A stretch of DNA of 64,000 nt from Nonomuraea africana (GTDB lineage Bacteria > Actinomycetota > Actinomycetes > Streptosporangiales > Streptosporangiaceae), in contig NZ_JADBEF010000001.1 of assembly GCF_014873535.1 (NCBI RefSeq), positions 6,076,001-6,140,000 of the forward strand. Reading direction: 5' to 3'. A program made the translations under genes and the position numbers. Position 1 is the stretch's first letter; every line of letters starts with the position of its first letter. A model generated the notes under the pieces. The model saw only the letters and a list, made by a program, of their open reading frames with translations, did no database searches and had not been told where the DNA came from. Below are positions 54,944 through 63,521 of this stretch, piece after piece.

Positions 54944-56140
54944 ATGATCGAGCTCTACGACCCGGCCGTCTACGAGCGCGGCGTGCCGTACGAGGACCTG
55001 GGGTGGCTGCGGGAGAACTCCCCCGTGCACTGGCACAGGGACCCGCAGGGTCCCGGCTTCTGGGCCGTGACCAGGCACGCGGACGTGGTGCACGTCTCCA
55101 GGCATCCCGAGCTGTTCTCCTCCTACGAGGGCCTGGCGATGATCGGCGAGTATCCGGAGCCCGACAAGGAGCTGCAGCGGCTGCTGATCCTCAACCAGGA
55201 CCCGCCCGAGCACTCCCGCAGGCGCTCACTGGTGAACAAGGGGTTCACCCCCCGCATGATCTCCAAGCTGGAGCAGCACATCCGGGAGGTCTGCGACCAG
55301 CTGCTCGACCGGTGCGAGGGCGAGGGCGACTTCGTCACCCAGGTGGCCGCGCCGCTGCCGCTGCAGGTGATCTGCGAGCTGCTCGGCGCGCCGGTGGCGG
55401 ACCGCGACCTGCTGTTCGACCTGTCGAACCGGCTCATCGGCTGGGACGACCCCGAGTTCCAGACCACCTACGAGGACGGTCAGCACGCGGGTGGCGAGCT
55501 CATGGCCTACGGCAATGCGCTGGCCGCCGAGCGCATGCGGGAACCCCGGGACGACCTCATCACCAGGCTCATCAGACCCGGACCCGACGGGGCGATGCTG
55601 TCGCCCGACGACGTGGGGATGTTCACCATCCTGCTGGTCGTCGCCGGCAACGAGACCACGCGCAACGCCGCCTCCAACGGAATGCAGGCCTTCTTCGACC
55701 ACCCCGACCAGTGGCGCAGGCTCTTGGACGACCGGTCCCTGCTGGAGCCGGCCGTCGAGGAGTTGGTCAGGTGGGCGACCCCCGTCATGCAGTTCCGCAG
55801 GACCGCCACGGCCGACACCACCATCGGCGATCAGCCGATCAGGAAGGGCGACAAGGTCGTCGTCTTCTACAACGCCGCGAACAGGGACCCCGCGGTCTTT
55901 CCCGACCCGGACGTCTTCGACATCGGCCGCGACCCGAACCCACACGTCGGCTTCGGCGGCGGCGGACCGCACTTCTGCCTGGGGGCGCATCTGGCCAGGA
56001 TGGAGCTGCGGGTGCTGTTCGAGACGATCGCGCGCCGATTCCCTGACATCGCGCCGAAGGGGGAGGCGCGCAGGTTGCGCTCGAACTTCATCAACGGCAT
56101 CAAGGAAATGCCGGTCGCCTTCAGACCACCCCAAGGCTGA
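54944..56140 (+). CDS. Cytochrome P450, CYP125/CYP142-like
   Basis: 398 residues from ATG 54944 (AGGAG 8 bases before). Oxygen-activating I helix AGNETTR (234-240), ExxR at Glu273-Arg276, and the heme loop GFGGGGPHFCLG with Cys345. The pattern FWAVTRHADVVHVSRHPELFSS, LNQDPPEH and RTATADTTIG resembles the steroid C26/27 hydroxylases CYP125 and CYP142. It could begin sterol side-chain oxidation upstream of the fadD/fadE genes 24 kb away. Substrate is inferred. Divergent from the CPBP-padR genes. Confidence 0.92.
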   Translation: MIELYDPAVYERGVPYEDLGWLRENSPVHWHRDPQGPGFWAVTRHADVVHVSRHPELFSSYEGLAMIGEYPEPDKELQRLLILNQDPPEHSRRRSLVNKGFTPRMISKLEQHIREVCDQLLDRCEGEGDFVTQVAAPLPLQVICELLGAPVADRDLLFDLSNRLIGWDDPEFQTTYEDGQHAGGELMAYGNALAAERMREPRDDLITRLIRPGPDGAMLSPDDVGMFTILLVVAGNETTRNAASNGMQAFFDHPDQWRRLLDDRSLLEPAVEELVRWATPVMQFRRTATADTTIGDQPIRKGDKVVVFYNAANRDPAVFPDPDVFDIGRDPNPHVGFGGGGPHFCLGAHLARMELRVLFETIARRFPDIAPKGEARRLRSNFINGIKEMPVAFRPPQG

Positions 56141-56460
56141 ACCCGGTGCCCCGCCGCCCCACGCCACCAGCACCTCGGCGCCCCCGCAGACCTCGGCGGC
56201 CTCGGCACTCGAGGACCTCAGCCACGGCCTCGGCGCAGAAGCACAGAGCCCACAGCCACACAGGCACCTCATCGGCCGACTACACCGGCACCCACGACAC
56301 GCGGGGAGCGGCGGGCGACAGGCGGAGGGCGGCGGGCCATCGTCCTGCTGGTGGTCGTCGCCCAGGGCGGTGCGGTGAGGGTGACCACCGGAAGGGCGAA
56401 CACGGGACGTTCGAGCGGACGGGGTTGCCCGCTTCCCATTGCTTTCATACGCTGATACCT
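56141..56460. other. Gap between the two P450 genes, no gene seen
   Basis: About 320 bases with Pro/Ala-rich, biased composition in all frames and no convincing start, family match or RNA. I see nothing functional before the KstR2-type box at its end. Confidence 0.6.
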
Positions 56461-56474
56461 ACCAAGCGCTTGAC
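56461..56474 (+). promoter_or_regulatory. KstR2-type box before the second P450
   Basis: ACCAAGCGCTTGAC matches ANCAAGNNCTTGNT except for the last base, with the perfect centre CAAGCGCTTG. A further CCAAGC follows at 56474-56479. It lies 20 bases before the GTG start. Confidence 0.6.
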
Positions 56475-56494
56475 CAAGCCCGAGGTGACGGCTA

Positions 56495-57679
56495 GTGAAC
56501 ATCGATCTCGTCGATCAGGACCACTACGCGACATTCGGCCCCCCGCACGAGCAGATGCGCTGGCTGAGAGAGCACGCTCCCGTCTACTGGCACGAGGGCG
56601 AGCCGGGATTCTGGGCCGTCACCCGCCACGAGGACGTCGTCCACGTCTCCCGCCACTCCGACCTGTTCTCCTCCGCGCGCAGGCTCGCCCTGTTCAACGA
56701 GATGCCGGAGGAGCAGCGGGAGCTGCAGCGGATGATGATGCTCAACCAGGACCCGCCCGAGCACACCAGAAGGCGCTCCCTGGTCAACCGCGGCTTCACC
56801 CCGCGCACCATCCGCGCGCTGGAGCAGCACATCCGCGACATCTGCGACGACCTGCTCGACCAGTGCTCAGGCGACGGAGACTTCGTCACCGACCTCGCCG
56901 CGCCCCTCCCGCTCTACGTGATCTGTGAACTGCTCGGCGCGCCCGTCGCCGACCGCGACAAGATCTTCGCCTGGTCCAACCGCATGATCGGCGCCCAGGA
57001 CCCCGACTACGCCGCCTCACCGGAGGAGGGCGGCGCCGCGGCCATGGAGGTCTACTCCTACGCCTCCGAACTGGCCGCCCAGCGTCGCGCCGCCCCGCGC
57101 GACGACATCGTCACCAAGCTCCTCCAGTCCGACGAGAACGGCGAGAGCCTGACGGAGAACGAGTTCGAGCTCTTCGTGCTGCTCCTCGTGGTCGCGGGCA
57201 ACGAGACCACCCGCAACGCCGCCTCCGGCGGCATGCTCACCCTCTTCGAACATCCGGACCAGTGGGACAGACTGGTCGCCGACCCCTCCCTCGCCGCCAC
57301 GGCCGCCGACGAGATCGTCCGCTGGGTCTCACCGGTGAACCTCTTCCGCCGTACGGCCACCGCCGACCTCACGCTGGGCGGGCAGCAGGTCAAGGCCGAT
57401 GACAAGGTGGTGGTCTTCTACTCCTCGGCGAACAGGGACGCGTCGGTCTTCTCCGATCCGGAGGTGTTCGACATCGGACGGTCGCCGAATCCGCACATCG
57501 GCTTCGGCGGCGGTGGCGCGCACTTCTGCCTGGGGAACCATCTGGCCAAGCTCGAGCTTCGGGTGCTCTTCGAGCAGCTCGCCAGGAGATACCCGCGCCT
57601 GCGGCAGAACGGCGAGGCCCGACGGTTGCGCTCGAACTTCATCAACGGCATCAAGACCCTCCCCGTCACCCTCGGCTGA
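56495..57679 (+). CDS. Cytochrome P450, CYP125/CYP142-like paralogue
   Basis: 394 residues from the GTG at 56495 with GAGGTGA upstream. Same layout as the first P450, with which it is closely similar over the whole length: FWAVTRHEDVVHVSRHSDLFSS, AGNETTR (234-240) and heme Cys345 in GFGGGGAHFCLG. The pair arose by tandem duplication. Differences cluster in about 61-75 and 166-200, regions that shape the substrate pocket, so their specificities may differ. A hairpin terminator follows. Confidence 0.92.
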   Translation: MNIDLVDQDHYATFGPPHEQMRWLREHAPVYWHEGEPGFWAVTRHEDVVHVSRHSDLFSSARRLALFNEMPEEQRELQRMMMLNQDPPEHTRRRSLVNRGFTPRTIRALEQHIRDICDDLLDQCSGDGDFVTDLAAPLPLYVICELLGAPVADRDKIFAWSNRMIGAQDPDYAASPEEGGAAAMEVYSYASELAAQRRAAPRDDIVTKLLQSDENGESLTENEFELFVLLLVVAGNETTRNAASGGMLTLFEHPDQWDRLVADPSLAATAADEIVRWVSPVNLFRRTATADLTLGGQQVKADDKVVVFYSSANRDASVFSDPEVFDIGRSPNPHIGFGGGGAHFCLGNHLAKLELRVLFEQLARRYPRLRQNGEARRLRSNFINGIKTLPVTLG

Positions 57680-57686
57680 ACCCTCA

Positions 57687-57720
57687 CCCCGGCCGACCCC
57701 TCCATCGGGTTCGGCCGGGG
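57687..57720 (+). terminator. Terminator after the second P450
   Basis: CCCCGGCCGA and TCGGCCGGGG pair perfectly over 10 bases, extended by CCC/GGG past a bulge, starting 8 bases after the stop. Confidence 0.85.
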
Positions 57721-58031
57721 CCCAGCTCCAGGCAGCATCCCGCGTCCTCGCAACTCGAACGCCGCATGCGACCAGCGTTCGAGGGGCCGCCCGCGAGACC
57801 AGAACCGATACACCCGCCCGAGAGATCAGAGCCAGACGCACCACCCAAGGGAGCGGAGACCGAGGCGCCACCCCAGGGAGCACCAACCGAAGGCTCCCGA
57901 TGGTCCAGCAACCGATGGACCGCTCCGGGGACCCAAGCGAGGGGGCACCCCGGGCGGGCTGACTGATCGTTTTCTTGATGAAATCGGTGTCGGCTGGTGG
58001 TCGGTGACCTTCGTGGGCGGCCTCTGCCGAG
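57721..58031. other. Gap with no recognisable gene
   Basis: About 310 bases. The only open stretch (57766-57966, plus) is a low-complexity Pro/Glu-rich frame without family match; I do not call it a gene. The end of the stretch begins the transposase remnant. Confidence 0.55.
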
Positions 58032-58200
58032 GTGGCCGCTGGTCCTGTTCCCGACGACCTGTGGGAGCAAATAGCGCCGCCGCTTCCGCCGCACCCCGAG
58101 CGAAGGGTTCCACCGTCGCGGCCGGCTTCGCGCGCCCGATCGGGCCGCCCTGGCCGGCATCGTCTCCGAACGGGCCTGCTGGAGACGGACGGCCAGCCCG
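58032..58200 (+). pseudogene. IS5-type transposase N-terminal remnant
   Basis: VPDDLWEQIAPPLPPHP reads in one frame, then GFHRRGRLRAPDRAALAGIV in another, then LRTGL back in the first. Together they match the start of IS5/IS1182-like DDE transposases. At least two frameshifts and loss of the catalytic part. No terminal repeats found. Confidence 0.65.
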
Positions 58201-58400
58201 ATCGTGACTCCGCCTGCGGCCGATGAGATCCGACAGCCGCCCGCCCAGGAGGAGGAGGCAGCCCGCGCACAGATCGTGATCACCCACTCGCGGCTCGGAT
58301 CCGACAGGGCATTCGTCGTCGGGTCACTGGAGGATCTGGCCGAACTCGCCGAACGAAGGCCAGCGCGGAAACCGATGTGGATCTCGTCGCCGCCCATGAG
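58201..58400 (-). pseudogene. MFS (DHA2-type) drug transporter remnant
   Basis: On the minus strand the segment LLLLGGRLSDLIGRRR (about 58210-58260) is the typical loop after helix 2 of DHA2 efflux pumps; the preceding part (SREWVI) lies in another frame. It stops abruptly where the transposase remnant begins. Only a fragment of the first domain is left. Confidence 0.5.
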
Positions 58401-58590
58401 GCTCGCCGGCTCGTAGCGGCCGGTGGTAGGGCCTGCCCTACCGTGACGCACCGGCGCACCTCACCCCAAAGATGCTGGTCAGCGCCATGGGAGGGGCGGT
58501 CGCGTCGCCGTACTGTCGTCGATGCATGGATCTGACCGCGAGGTCTGAATCCTTCTCGAATGGCAATAGGCAAGTAAAGAGGTAATCAAC

Positions 58591-59943
58591 ATGGCTAGGG
58601 ACCGGAAGCACATCAGCCGTCGGGGACTGGTGGCGACGGCGGTGATCGCGATGGGAGCGGTCCTCGCCCCCGTGGCGGCTCAGGCGGCCCTGTCCGACAC
58701 GGTCGGCGGGAGGCAGAACCCGGTCCGCGCACTGGAGCAGGCGGCGCACCAGCTGCGCTCGACCGAGCCCGGGAAGAACACGGCCGACCTGCGAGCTCTG
58801 GGTGCGATGATCGGCGACGCCAAGGTGGTCGGCCTTGGTGAGGCCACCCACGGCTCGCACGAGTTCTTCACCATGAAGGAGCGGGTCTTCCGCTACCTCG
58901 TCGAGGAGAAGGGCTTCACCACCTTCGCCCTGGAGCTGAGCTGGTCTGCGGGGCTCGAGATCGACGAGTACCTCCAGACCGGCAAGGGCGACGCACGCAA
59001 GATCGCGAAAGCGGCGCTGGCCGGCTCGCCGTGGGACCGGGAGGAGTTCGTGAGCCTCATCGAGTGGATGCGGGACCACAACCGCCGCCACCCTGGCCGC
59101 ACGGTCCATTTCATGGGTGACGACATCGGCGCCCCCAAGCTGAGCGACGACTTCTTCAACCGGGTGACCAGCTACGTGCAGCGGACCCACCCGGAGTCGC
59201 TGCCGCACCTCACGCAGCTCTACGCGGGTCTGCGCCCGATCGACGACGTGTTCGCCTATCTGGGCAAGCCCCTCGCGGAACGGCAGCGGCTCGCCGCCAA
59301 GGCACGGCAGGCCCTGGATCTGATCAGCAGCCGGAAGGGCCCGGACGAAAGCGAGTTCGAGCTCGCGGTCCAGAACGCCCGATCCATCGCCCAGACGGCC
59401 ACGTTCCTCGCCTTCGACCTCACCGACAAGGCCGCGCTGCCCGTCGCGCAGCGCTACCGCGACCAGGTGATGGCCGAGAACACCGCCTGGTGGCAGCGGC
59501 GCACCGGCGACAAGATGCTGCTGTCGGCGCAGAACGACCACGTCGGGTACGCCGCCGGTGAGCCCACGCTGTACCCCAAGACGCAAGGGTCGTACCTGCG
59601 CGACACACTGGGCAGGAAGTACCTCCCCATCGGCTTCACCTTCAACCAGGGCTCCTTCCTGTCGAAGGACGCCGCTCTCAGCGGCGACTGGAAGAAGTTC
59701 ACCGTGGGCGCGGCCGAGCCCGGCATGAACGAGTACACCCTCGACAAGGTCCGTTACCGGGACTACTACCTCGACATCCGCGACGCTCCGGCCGCGGCGC
59801 GCACCTGGCTGGACGTCACCCGCCCCACGCGCAATATCGGCACGCAGTACCCCTTCCCGCCCGGCAACCTCGCGATCGCCCGCTCCTTCGACGTCCTCAT
59901 CCACCTCCACGACGTCCGGGAGGCCGACCAGTCGAAGCCGTGA
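58591..59943 (+). CDS. Exported erythromycin esterase-like protein
   Basis: 450 residues from the ATG at 58591 (AAAGAGGTAA upstream). A Tat/Sec-type signal with RRGLVATAVIAMGAVLAPVAAQA (cleavage near 33). Ere-family core: VVGLGEATHGSHEFFTMKERV with the catalytic His and Glu, TTFALELSW, and AQNDHVGYA. Ere enzymes in the cytoplasm open macrolide lactones; many family members have other or unknown substrates, and an exported form is unlike EreA/EreB. Resistance should not be assumed. It stands alone, 125 bases from the convergent AraC gene. Confidence 0.87.
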   Translation: MARDRKHISRRGLVATAVIAMGAVLAPVAAQAALSDTVGGRQNPVRALEQAAHQLRSTEPGKNTADLRALGAMIGDAKVVGLGEATHGSHEFFTMKERVFRYLVEEKGFTTFALELSWSAGLEIDEYLQTGKGDARKIAKAALAGSPWDREEFVSLIEWMRDHNRRHPGRTVHFMGDDIGAPKLSDDFFNRVTSYVQRTHPESLPHLTQLYAGLRPIDDVFAYLGKPLAERQRLAAKARQALDLISSRKGPDESEFELAVQNARSIAQTATFLAFDLTDKAALPVAQRYRDQVMAENTAWWQRRTGDKMLLSAQNDHVGYAAGEPTLYPKTQGSYLRDTLGRKYLPIGFTFNQGSFLSKDAALSGDWKKFTVGAAEPGMNEYTLDKVRYRDYYLDIRDAPAAARTWLDVTRPTRNIGTQYPFPPGNLAIARSFDVLIHLHDVREADQSKP

Positions 59944-60068
59944 CGGCGAGCCGCCCTGGCGCCCACCAGGCCCTCGGCGTCGCGGGGCGCCATCGACCTC
60001 TCCTGCCCTGGTGGAGGAAGGCCACGAAGCCGGCCTCCGCCAGGGTCGGCTGGGGCTCGCCTGCGGCA

Positions 60069-60932
60069 TCATCCGCCTCCGGTGACCTCGCGAAAGGGTT
60101 CCGGATGGGCGGCTTCTCGGTAGGCGCCGGGAGTGACGCCGTACGTTCGCGTGAACCAGCGGGTCAGGTGGCTCTGGTCGGCGAAACCCGCCCGCGCCGC
60201 GACCTCCCCCAACGGGAGACCCTCGGCGATCAGGCGGCGGGCCGTACGGAGTCTGAGCTGGCGTTGGTAGTCGCTCGGGGCCATCCCGTACACGGCGTGG
60301 AAGGCCCGGTAGACGGTGAAACGGCTGCATCCCGCCGACTCCGCCAGGTCGGTGGCGGTGAGGTCGTCGAGGTGGGAGTCGTTCAGGCGGCTCCTTACCC
60401 GTTCGGCGATCAGCGCGGTGCCGCCGGCAGCCGGACGGCGGGCGTCCACGGAGCCGAAAGACCTGCTGCCCCTGCGTGCCATCGCCGCGAGCGTCGCCCT
60501 GAGCAGCTCGTCGCGGCGGAGGGCCGAGGCGCCACCGAGCAGGGCGAGGTGGAGGGCGTGCAGTGACCGGGCGAGCAGCGGATCGTCGAGGACGGGTTCG
60601 GCGAAGAGGGGAAGCCCGGTACGGCGGCCCGTGGTGTCCTCCAACGCGTCGGCCACCAGCTCCGTGCCGATGTGGAGGATCCGGTAGGTGAACCCGAGCT
60701 GGTCGGCGGCGTGTCCGTCGTGCGGGTCGTCGGGGTTGAACGCCATGACCATGCCCGCGGCGCTGGTGTGCGCCGAGCCCCTGCACTTGAAGGCCTGGGC
60801 GCCGTCCTCGGTGACGCCGAAGCTGTAGGTGTCGTGGCTGTGGCGGTGGTAGACGTGGCGCACGAAGTGGGCGTGCATGGCTTCCAACGGCCTGTCGGGA
60901 GAGCGCCAGTAGCGGGACCAGTCATGCGTCAC
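60069..60932 (-). CDS. AraC-family regulator with cupin-type N-terminal domain
   Basis: 287 residues from the GTG at 60932 (frame opens at 60962). N-terminal AraC arabinose-binding-like domain with the metal/cupin pattern YHRHSHDTYSFGVTEDG, then the two helix-turn-helix motifs LTATDLAESAGCSRFTVYRAFH and LGEVAARAGFADQSHLTRWF. It ends in the typical YGVTPGAYR. Target genes are not evident; no divergent gene starts nearby. Confidence 0.9.
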   Translation of the reverse strand: MTHDWSRYWRSPDRPLEAMHAHFVRHVYHRHSHDTYSFGVTEDGAQAFKCRGSAHTSAAGMVMAFNPDDPHDGHAADQLGFTYRILHIGTELVADALEDTTGRRTGLPLFAEPVLDDPLLARSLHALHLALLGGASALRRDELLRATLAAMARRGSRSFGSVDARRPAAGGTALIAERVRSRLNDSHLDDLTATDLAESAGCSRFTVYRAFHAVYGMAPSDYQRQLRLRTARRLIAEGLPLGEVAARAGFADQSHLTRWFTRTYGVTPGAYREAAHPEPFREVTGGG

Positions 60933-60962
60933 CCTCCCATTCTCACCAACCCGGCAACCCAC

Positions 60963-61342
60963 CAGCGCTTCGCGCAGGCAGTGGAGCCACCGAGGCGTCC
61001 TCGGGAAGCGGCTGAGGCGCAGGGTGAAGTGACAGCCCCCGTCGGACGGGCGGGAAGGCGGGCGGGTCGCCCGGAAGCGGCCAGGCGGGGTTCGAAGGAG
61101 ACGTGGAAGGAGCCTGACGTCTCGGTGGGTCAGCAGCGGCGCTGGAGGGGCGTGGAGGACGGGCGGTCACCGGTGACCGGGGTGGCCTGTCGGGTGCTTG
61201 CCGTAGCGGAGGGGGCGCCTGGAGCGCGCGCCAGGCCGGGCGATCGACCGCGCGCGCTGAAAGAGAGCCGAGCCAGACAGCCGAACCCGCACACCGAAAG
61301 AGAACCAGACCAGGTGGTCGAACCCGCGTGCCGGGAGAGGTG
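60963..61342. other. Gap with one 16-base palindrome, no gene seen
   Basis: About 380 bases between the AraC and TetR genes. A perfect palindrome CGGTCACCGGTGACCG lies at 61164-61179. No reading frame shows family sequence. Confidence 0.5.
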
Positions 61343-61918
61343 TCAGCGGAGCGGGAGGAGTTGGTCGAGGGCGGATTTGACGCGGTCGACGGTCACCCCG
61401 CAGGTGCGCAGGCGGTGTGCCAGGAGGGAAGCCGCCAGCGGGGCCAGCAGCTGGTCGGCCAGGACATAGGCGTCGGCCTTCGGATCCGCCTGGCCGATGA
61501 GCATCGACAGGTGCGCGTGGTAGCCGTCGTACGCGCCGCCGAACCGGGCGAAAGGGCTCGCCGTCTCGGCCATCAGCAGCAGGTCGAGCTGCTCGACCGT
61601 GCGGTCCGTCAGCGCGTGCAGGAAGGCGCGGATCCTGGTCACCGGGTCGGCTCCCGGGCCGAGCGGTGGCGGGCCCTGAATGAAGGCCGACTGGAACTCG
61701 CGCTCCCTCTCGTCGATCAGCGCGTACGCCAGCCCCGAGCGGTCGCCGAACCTGCGGTACAGCGTGCCGACGCCCACCCCCGCAGCGGCGGCGACCTCGG
61801 CCATCGCCAGTCCCTCCACGCCGTGGACGGAGACGATCTCGGCCGCCGCGGCCAGGATCTTCGCCCGGTTGCGCGCGGCGTCGACGCGCTCGCGTCGCGG
61901 GTTGGTCACAGCCTCCAC
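61343..61918 (-). CDS. TetR/AcrR-family regulator
   Basis: 191 residues from the ATG at 61918; a GTG at residue 4 is possible. Helix-turn-helix: RAKILAAAAEIVSVHGVEGLA, MAEVAAAAGVGVGTLYRRFGD. The C-terminal domain contains LDLLLMAETASPFARFGGAY. It is divergent from an SDR gene and the 85-base gap holds two equal palindromic sites, so it most likely represses itself and the SDR-SMR-DUF2000 genes. Ligand unknown. Confidence 0.92.
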   Translation of the reverse strand: MEAVTNPRRERVDAARNRAKILAAAAEIVSVHGVEGLAMAEVAAAAGVGVGTLYRRFGDRSGLAYALIDEREREFQSAFIQGPPPLGPGADPVTRIRAFLHALTDRTVEQLDLLLMAETASPFARFGGAYDGYHAHLSMLIGQADPKADAYVLADQLLAPLAASLLAHRLRTCGVTVDRVKSALDQLLPLR

Positions 61919-61946
61919 GGAGACAGCCTACTGAAAGCCTTGCAAG

Positions 61947-61988
61947 CGGAATGCGTTCCGGTTTATCGTGCAACCGGAACCTATTCCG
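61947..61988. promoter_or_regulatory. Twin TetR operators
   Basis: CGGAA-N4-TTCCG occurs twice, at 61947-61960 and 61975-61988, with identical arms and centres 28 bases apart, between divergent tetR and the SDR gene. Confidence 0.75.
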
Positions 61989-62003
61989 TATATGGAGGAC
62001 GTC

Positions 62004-62735
62004 ATGACACGCAGAGTCGCGCTGGTCACCGGAGGAAGCCGCGGCATCGGGGCCGCCATCGCCCTCAGGCTGGCCGCCGAGGGCGCCGATGTGGTGATCA
62101 CCTATGCGCGTGCGGCCGACCGTGCCGCGACGGTCGTCAAGGAGATCGAGGCCGCGGGCGTTCGCGGGCTGGCCGTGGCGGCGGAGGCGTCCGACGCGAG
62201 GCAGGTCGTCGCGGCGGTCGAAAGGACGGTCGCCGAGTTCGGCCGGATCGACGTGGTGGTCAGCAACGCGGGCGTCGCGCCGTTCGGGCCGCTGGAGGAC
62301 GTGACGCTCGAGGAGGTCGACAGCACACTGGCGATCCACGCGCGCGCCGCGTTCGTGCTGGCCCAGGCGGCCGCCAGGCACATGGGCAGGGGCGGCCGGA
62401 TCATCTGCATCGGCAGCAGCCTCGCCGAACGCGTGCCGTATCCGGGCTGGACCCTCTACTCGATGAGCAAGTCGGCGCTGATCGGGCTGACGAAGGGCCT
62501 GGCAAGGGATCTCGGCCCGAGGGGCATCACCGCCAACCTCGTGCATCCGGGGTCGACGGACACGGAGATGAACCCGGCCGACAGCCAGGAGGCGGAGGAG
62601 GAGCGCGCGTTCACCGCCCTGAACACCTACTGCAGCCCCGACGACATCGCCGCCACCGTCGCCCACCTCGCAGGGGAGGGCGGCAGGCACATCACCGGCG
62701 CCGCCATCACCGTCGACGCGGGCACGACGGCCTGA
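62004..62735 (+). CDS. Short-chain dehydrogenase/reductase
   Basis: 243 residues from the ATG at 62004 with GGAGGA 4 bases before. VALVTGGSRGIGAAIALRLA, SNAGVA, Ser in CIGSSLAERVPY and Tyr-x-x-x-Lys in YSMSKSALIGL. Family members act as 3-oxoacyl-ACP or alcohol dehydrogenases; substrate unknown. Under the twin TetR operators, and 4 bases before the SMR gene. Confidence 0.9.
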   Translation: MTRRVALVTGGSRGIGAAIALRLAAEGADVVITYARAADRAATVVKEIEAAGVRGLAVAAEASDARQVVAAVERTVAEFGRIDVVVSNAGVAPFGPLEDVTLEEVDSTLAIHARAAFVLAQAAARHMGRGGRIICIGSSLAERVPYPGWTLYSMSKSALIGLTKGLARDLGPRGITANLVHPGSTDTEMNPADSQEAEEERAFTALNTYCSPDDIAATVAHLAGEGGRHITGAAITVDAGTTA

Positions 62736-62739
62736 CGTC

Positions 62740-63057
62740 ATGGCCTGGGTGCTGCTCGTCCTCGCCGCCGGGCTGGAGATCGTCTGGGCCACCGCGCTCG
62801 AGCGTTCGGACGGGTTCTCCCGCCCATGGCCCGCGCTCCTCGGCGTGGCCGCGGCGGCGCTGAGTCTCGTGCTGCTCACCTTCGCGCTCAGGTCGCTGCC
62901 GATGGGCACGGCGTACGCCGTCTGGGTGGGCCTCGGCGCCGTCGGAGTCGCCGCGGCGGGCATCGTCGCCCTGGGCGAGAGCGCGTCGCCGGCCAGGCTG
63001 GCCTGCCTGGCGCTCATCGTGCTCGGCGTCATCGGGCTCAGGCTCCTGGACGGATGA
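62740..63057 (+). CDS. Small multidrug resistance family exporter, SugE/Gdx type
   Basis: 105 residues, four transmembrane helices. Conserved membrane Glu in LAAGLEIVWATALE, then GFSRPWPALL, LRSLPMGTAYAVWVGLGAVG and LGESASPARL, the pattern of SugE. Such proteins export guanidinium or small cations; Gdx versus Qac type is suggested by MGTAYAVW and the Gly-rich helix 3 but not certain. It may protect from the same compound the TetR senses. Confidence 0.9.
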   Translation: MAWVLLVLAAGLEIVWATALERSDGFSRPWPALLGVAAAALSLVLLTFALRSLPMGTAYAVWVGLGAVGVAAAGIVALGESASPARLACLALIVLGVIGLRLLDG

Positions 63058-63521
63058 CCCGCGCACCAGCGTTCAAGACGGAGGACGGCGCGGTCGGCAG
63101 GGTGGACGGCATGCGGTTCGATACGAAGATCGGCATCGTCGTCCGGGAGGACCTCGCTGCCTGGCAGAAGCTCAACGTCACCGCCTTCCTGGCCAGTGCC
63201 GTCGCCGGTGGGGAGCCGGAGACGATCGGCCGGCCGTACGAGGACGGCTCGGGAAACGAGTACCTCCCGATGTTCAGGCAGCCGGTGCTCGTCTACGCCA
63301 CGGACGGCGAAGGGCTGGCCGGGGTGAGGGAGCGCGCCATGGCCCGCGGGCTGCGGGTGGCCGTCTACACCGAGGATCTGTTCAAGACCGGCAACGACGA
63401 CGACAACAGGGCGGCGGTGCGCGCCGTGCTGGAGGAGGACCTGAGGCTGGTCGGGCTCGCGATCTACGGGCCGCGCAACGCGGTGGACAAGGTGACGAAG
63501 GGCCTGTCGCTGCATCCGTGA
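63054..63521 (+). CDS. DUF2000-family protein
   Basis: 155 residues from ATG 63054, overlapping the SMR stop (ATGA). The core matches DUF2000: KIGIVVREDLAAWQKLNVTAFLASAVAGG, LPMFRQPVLVYATDGE and VAVYTEDLFKT. The molecular role is unknown. It is the third gene of the TetR-controlled run. Confidence 0.85.
   Translation: MTRAPAFKTEDGAVGRVDGMRFDTKIGIVVREDLAAWQKLNVTAFLASAVAGGEPETIGRPYEDGSGNEYLPMFRQPVLVYATDGEGLAGVRERAMARGLRVAVYTEDLFKTGNDDDNRAAVRAVLEEDLRLVGLAIYGPRNAVDKVTKGLSLHP

Noticed and set aside
57766..57966. Small Pro/Glu-rich open frame after the second P450
   Set aside because: Low complexity, no ribosome site, no recognisable family, next to decayed genes.
58591..59943. Call as macrolide resistance gene ere
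   Set aside because: Exported, stands alone, and the family is functionally broad; only the family relation is supported.
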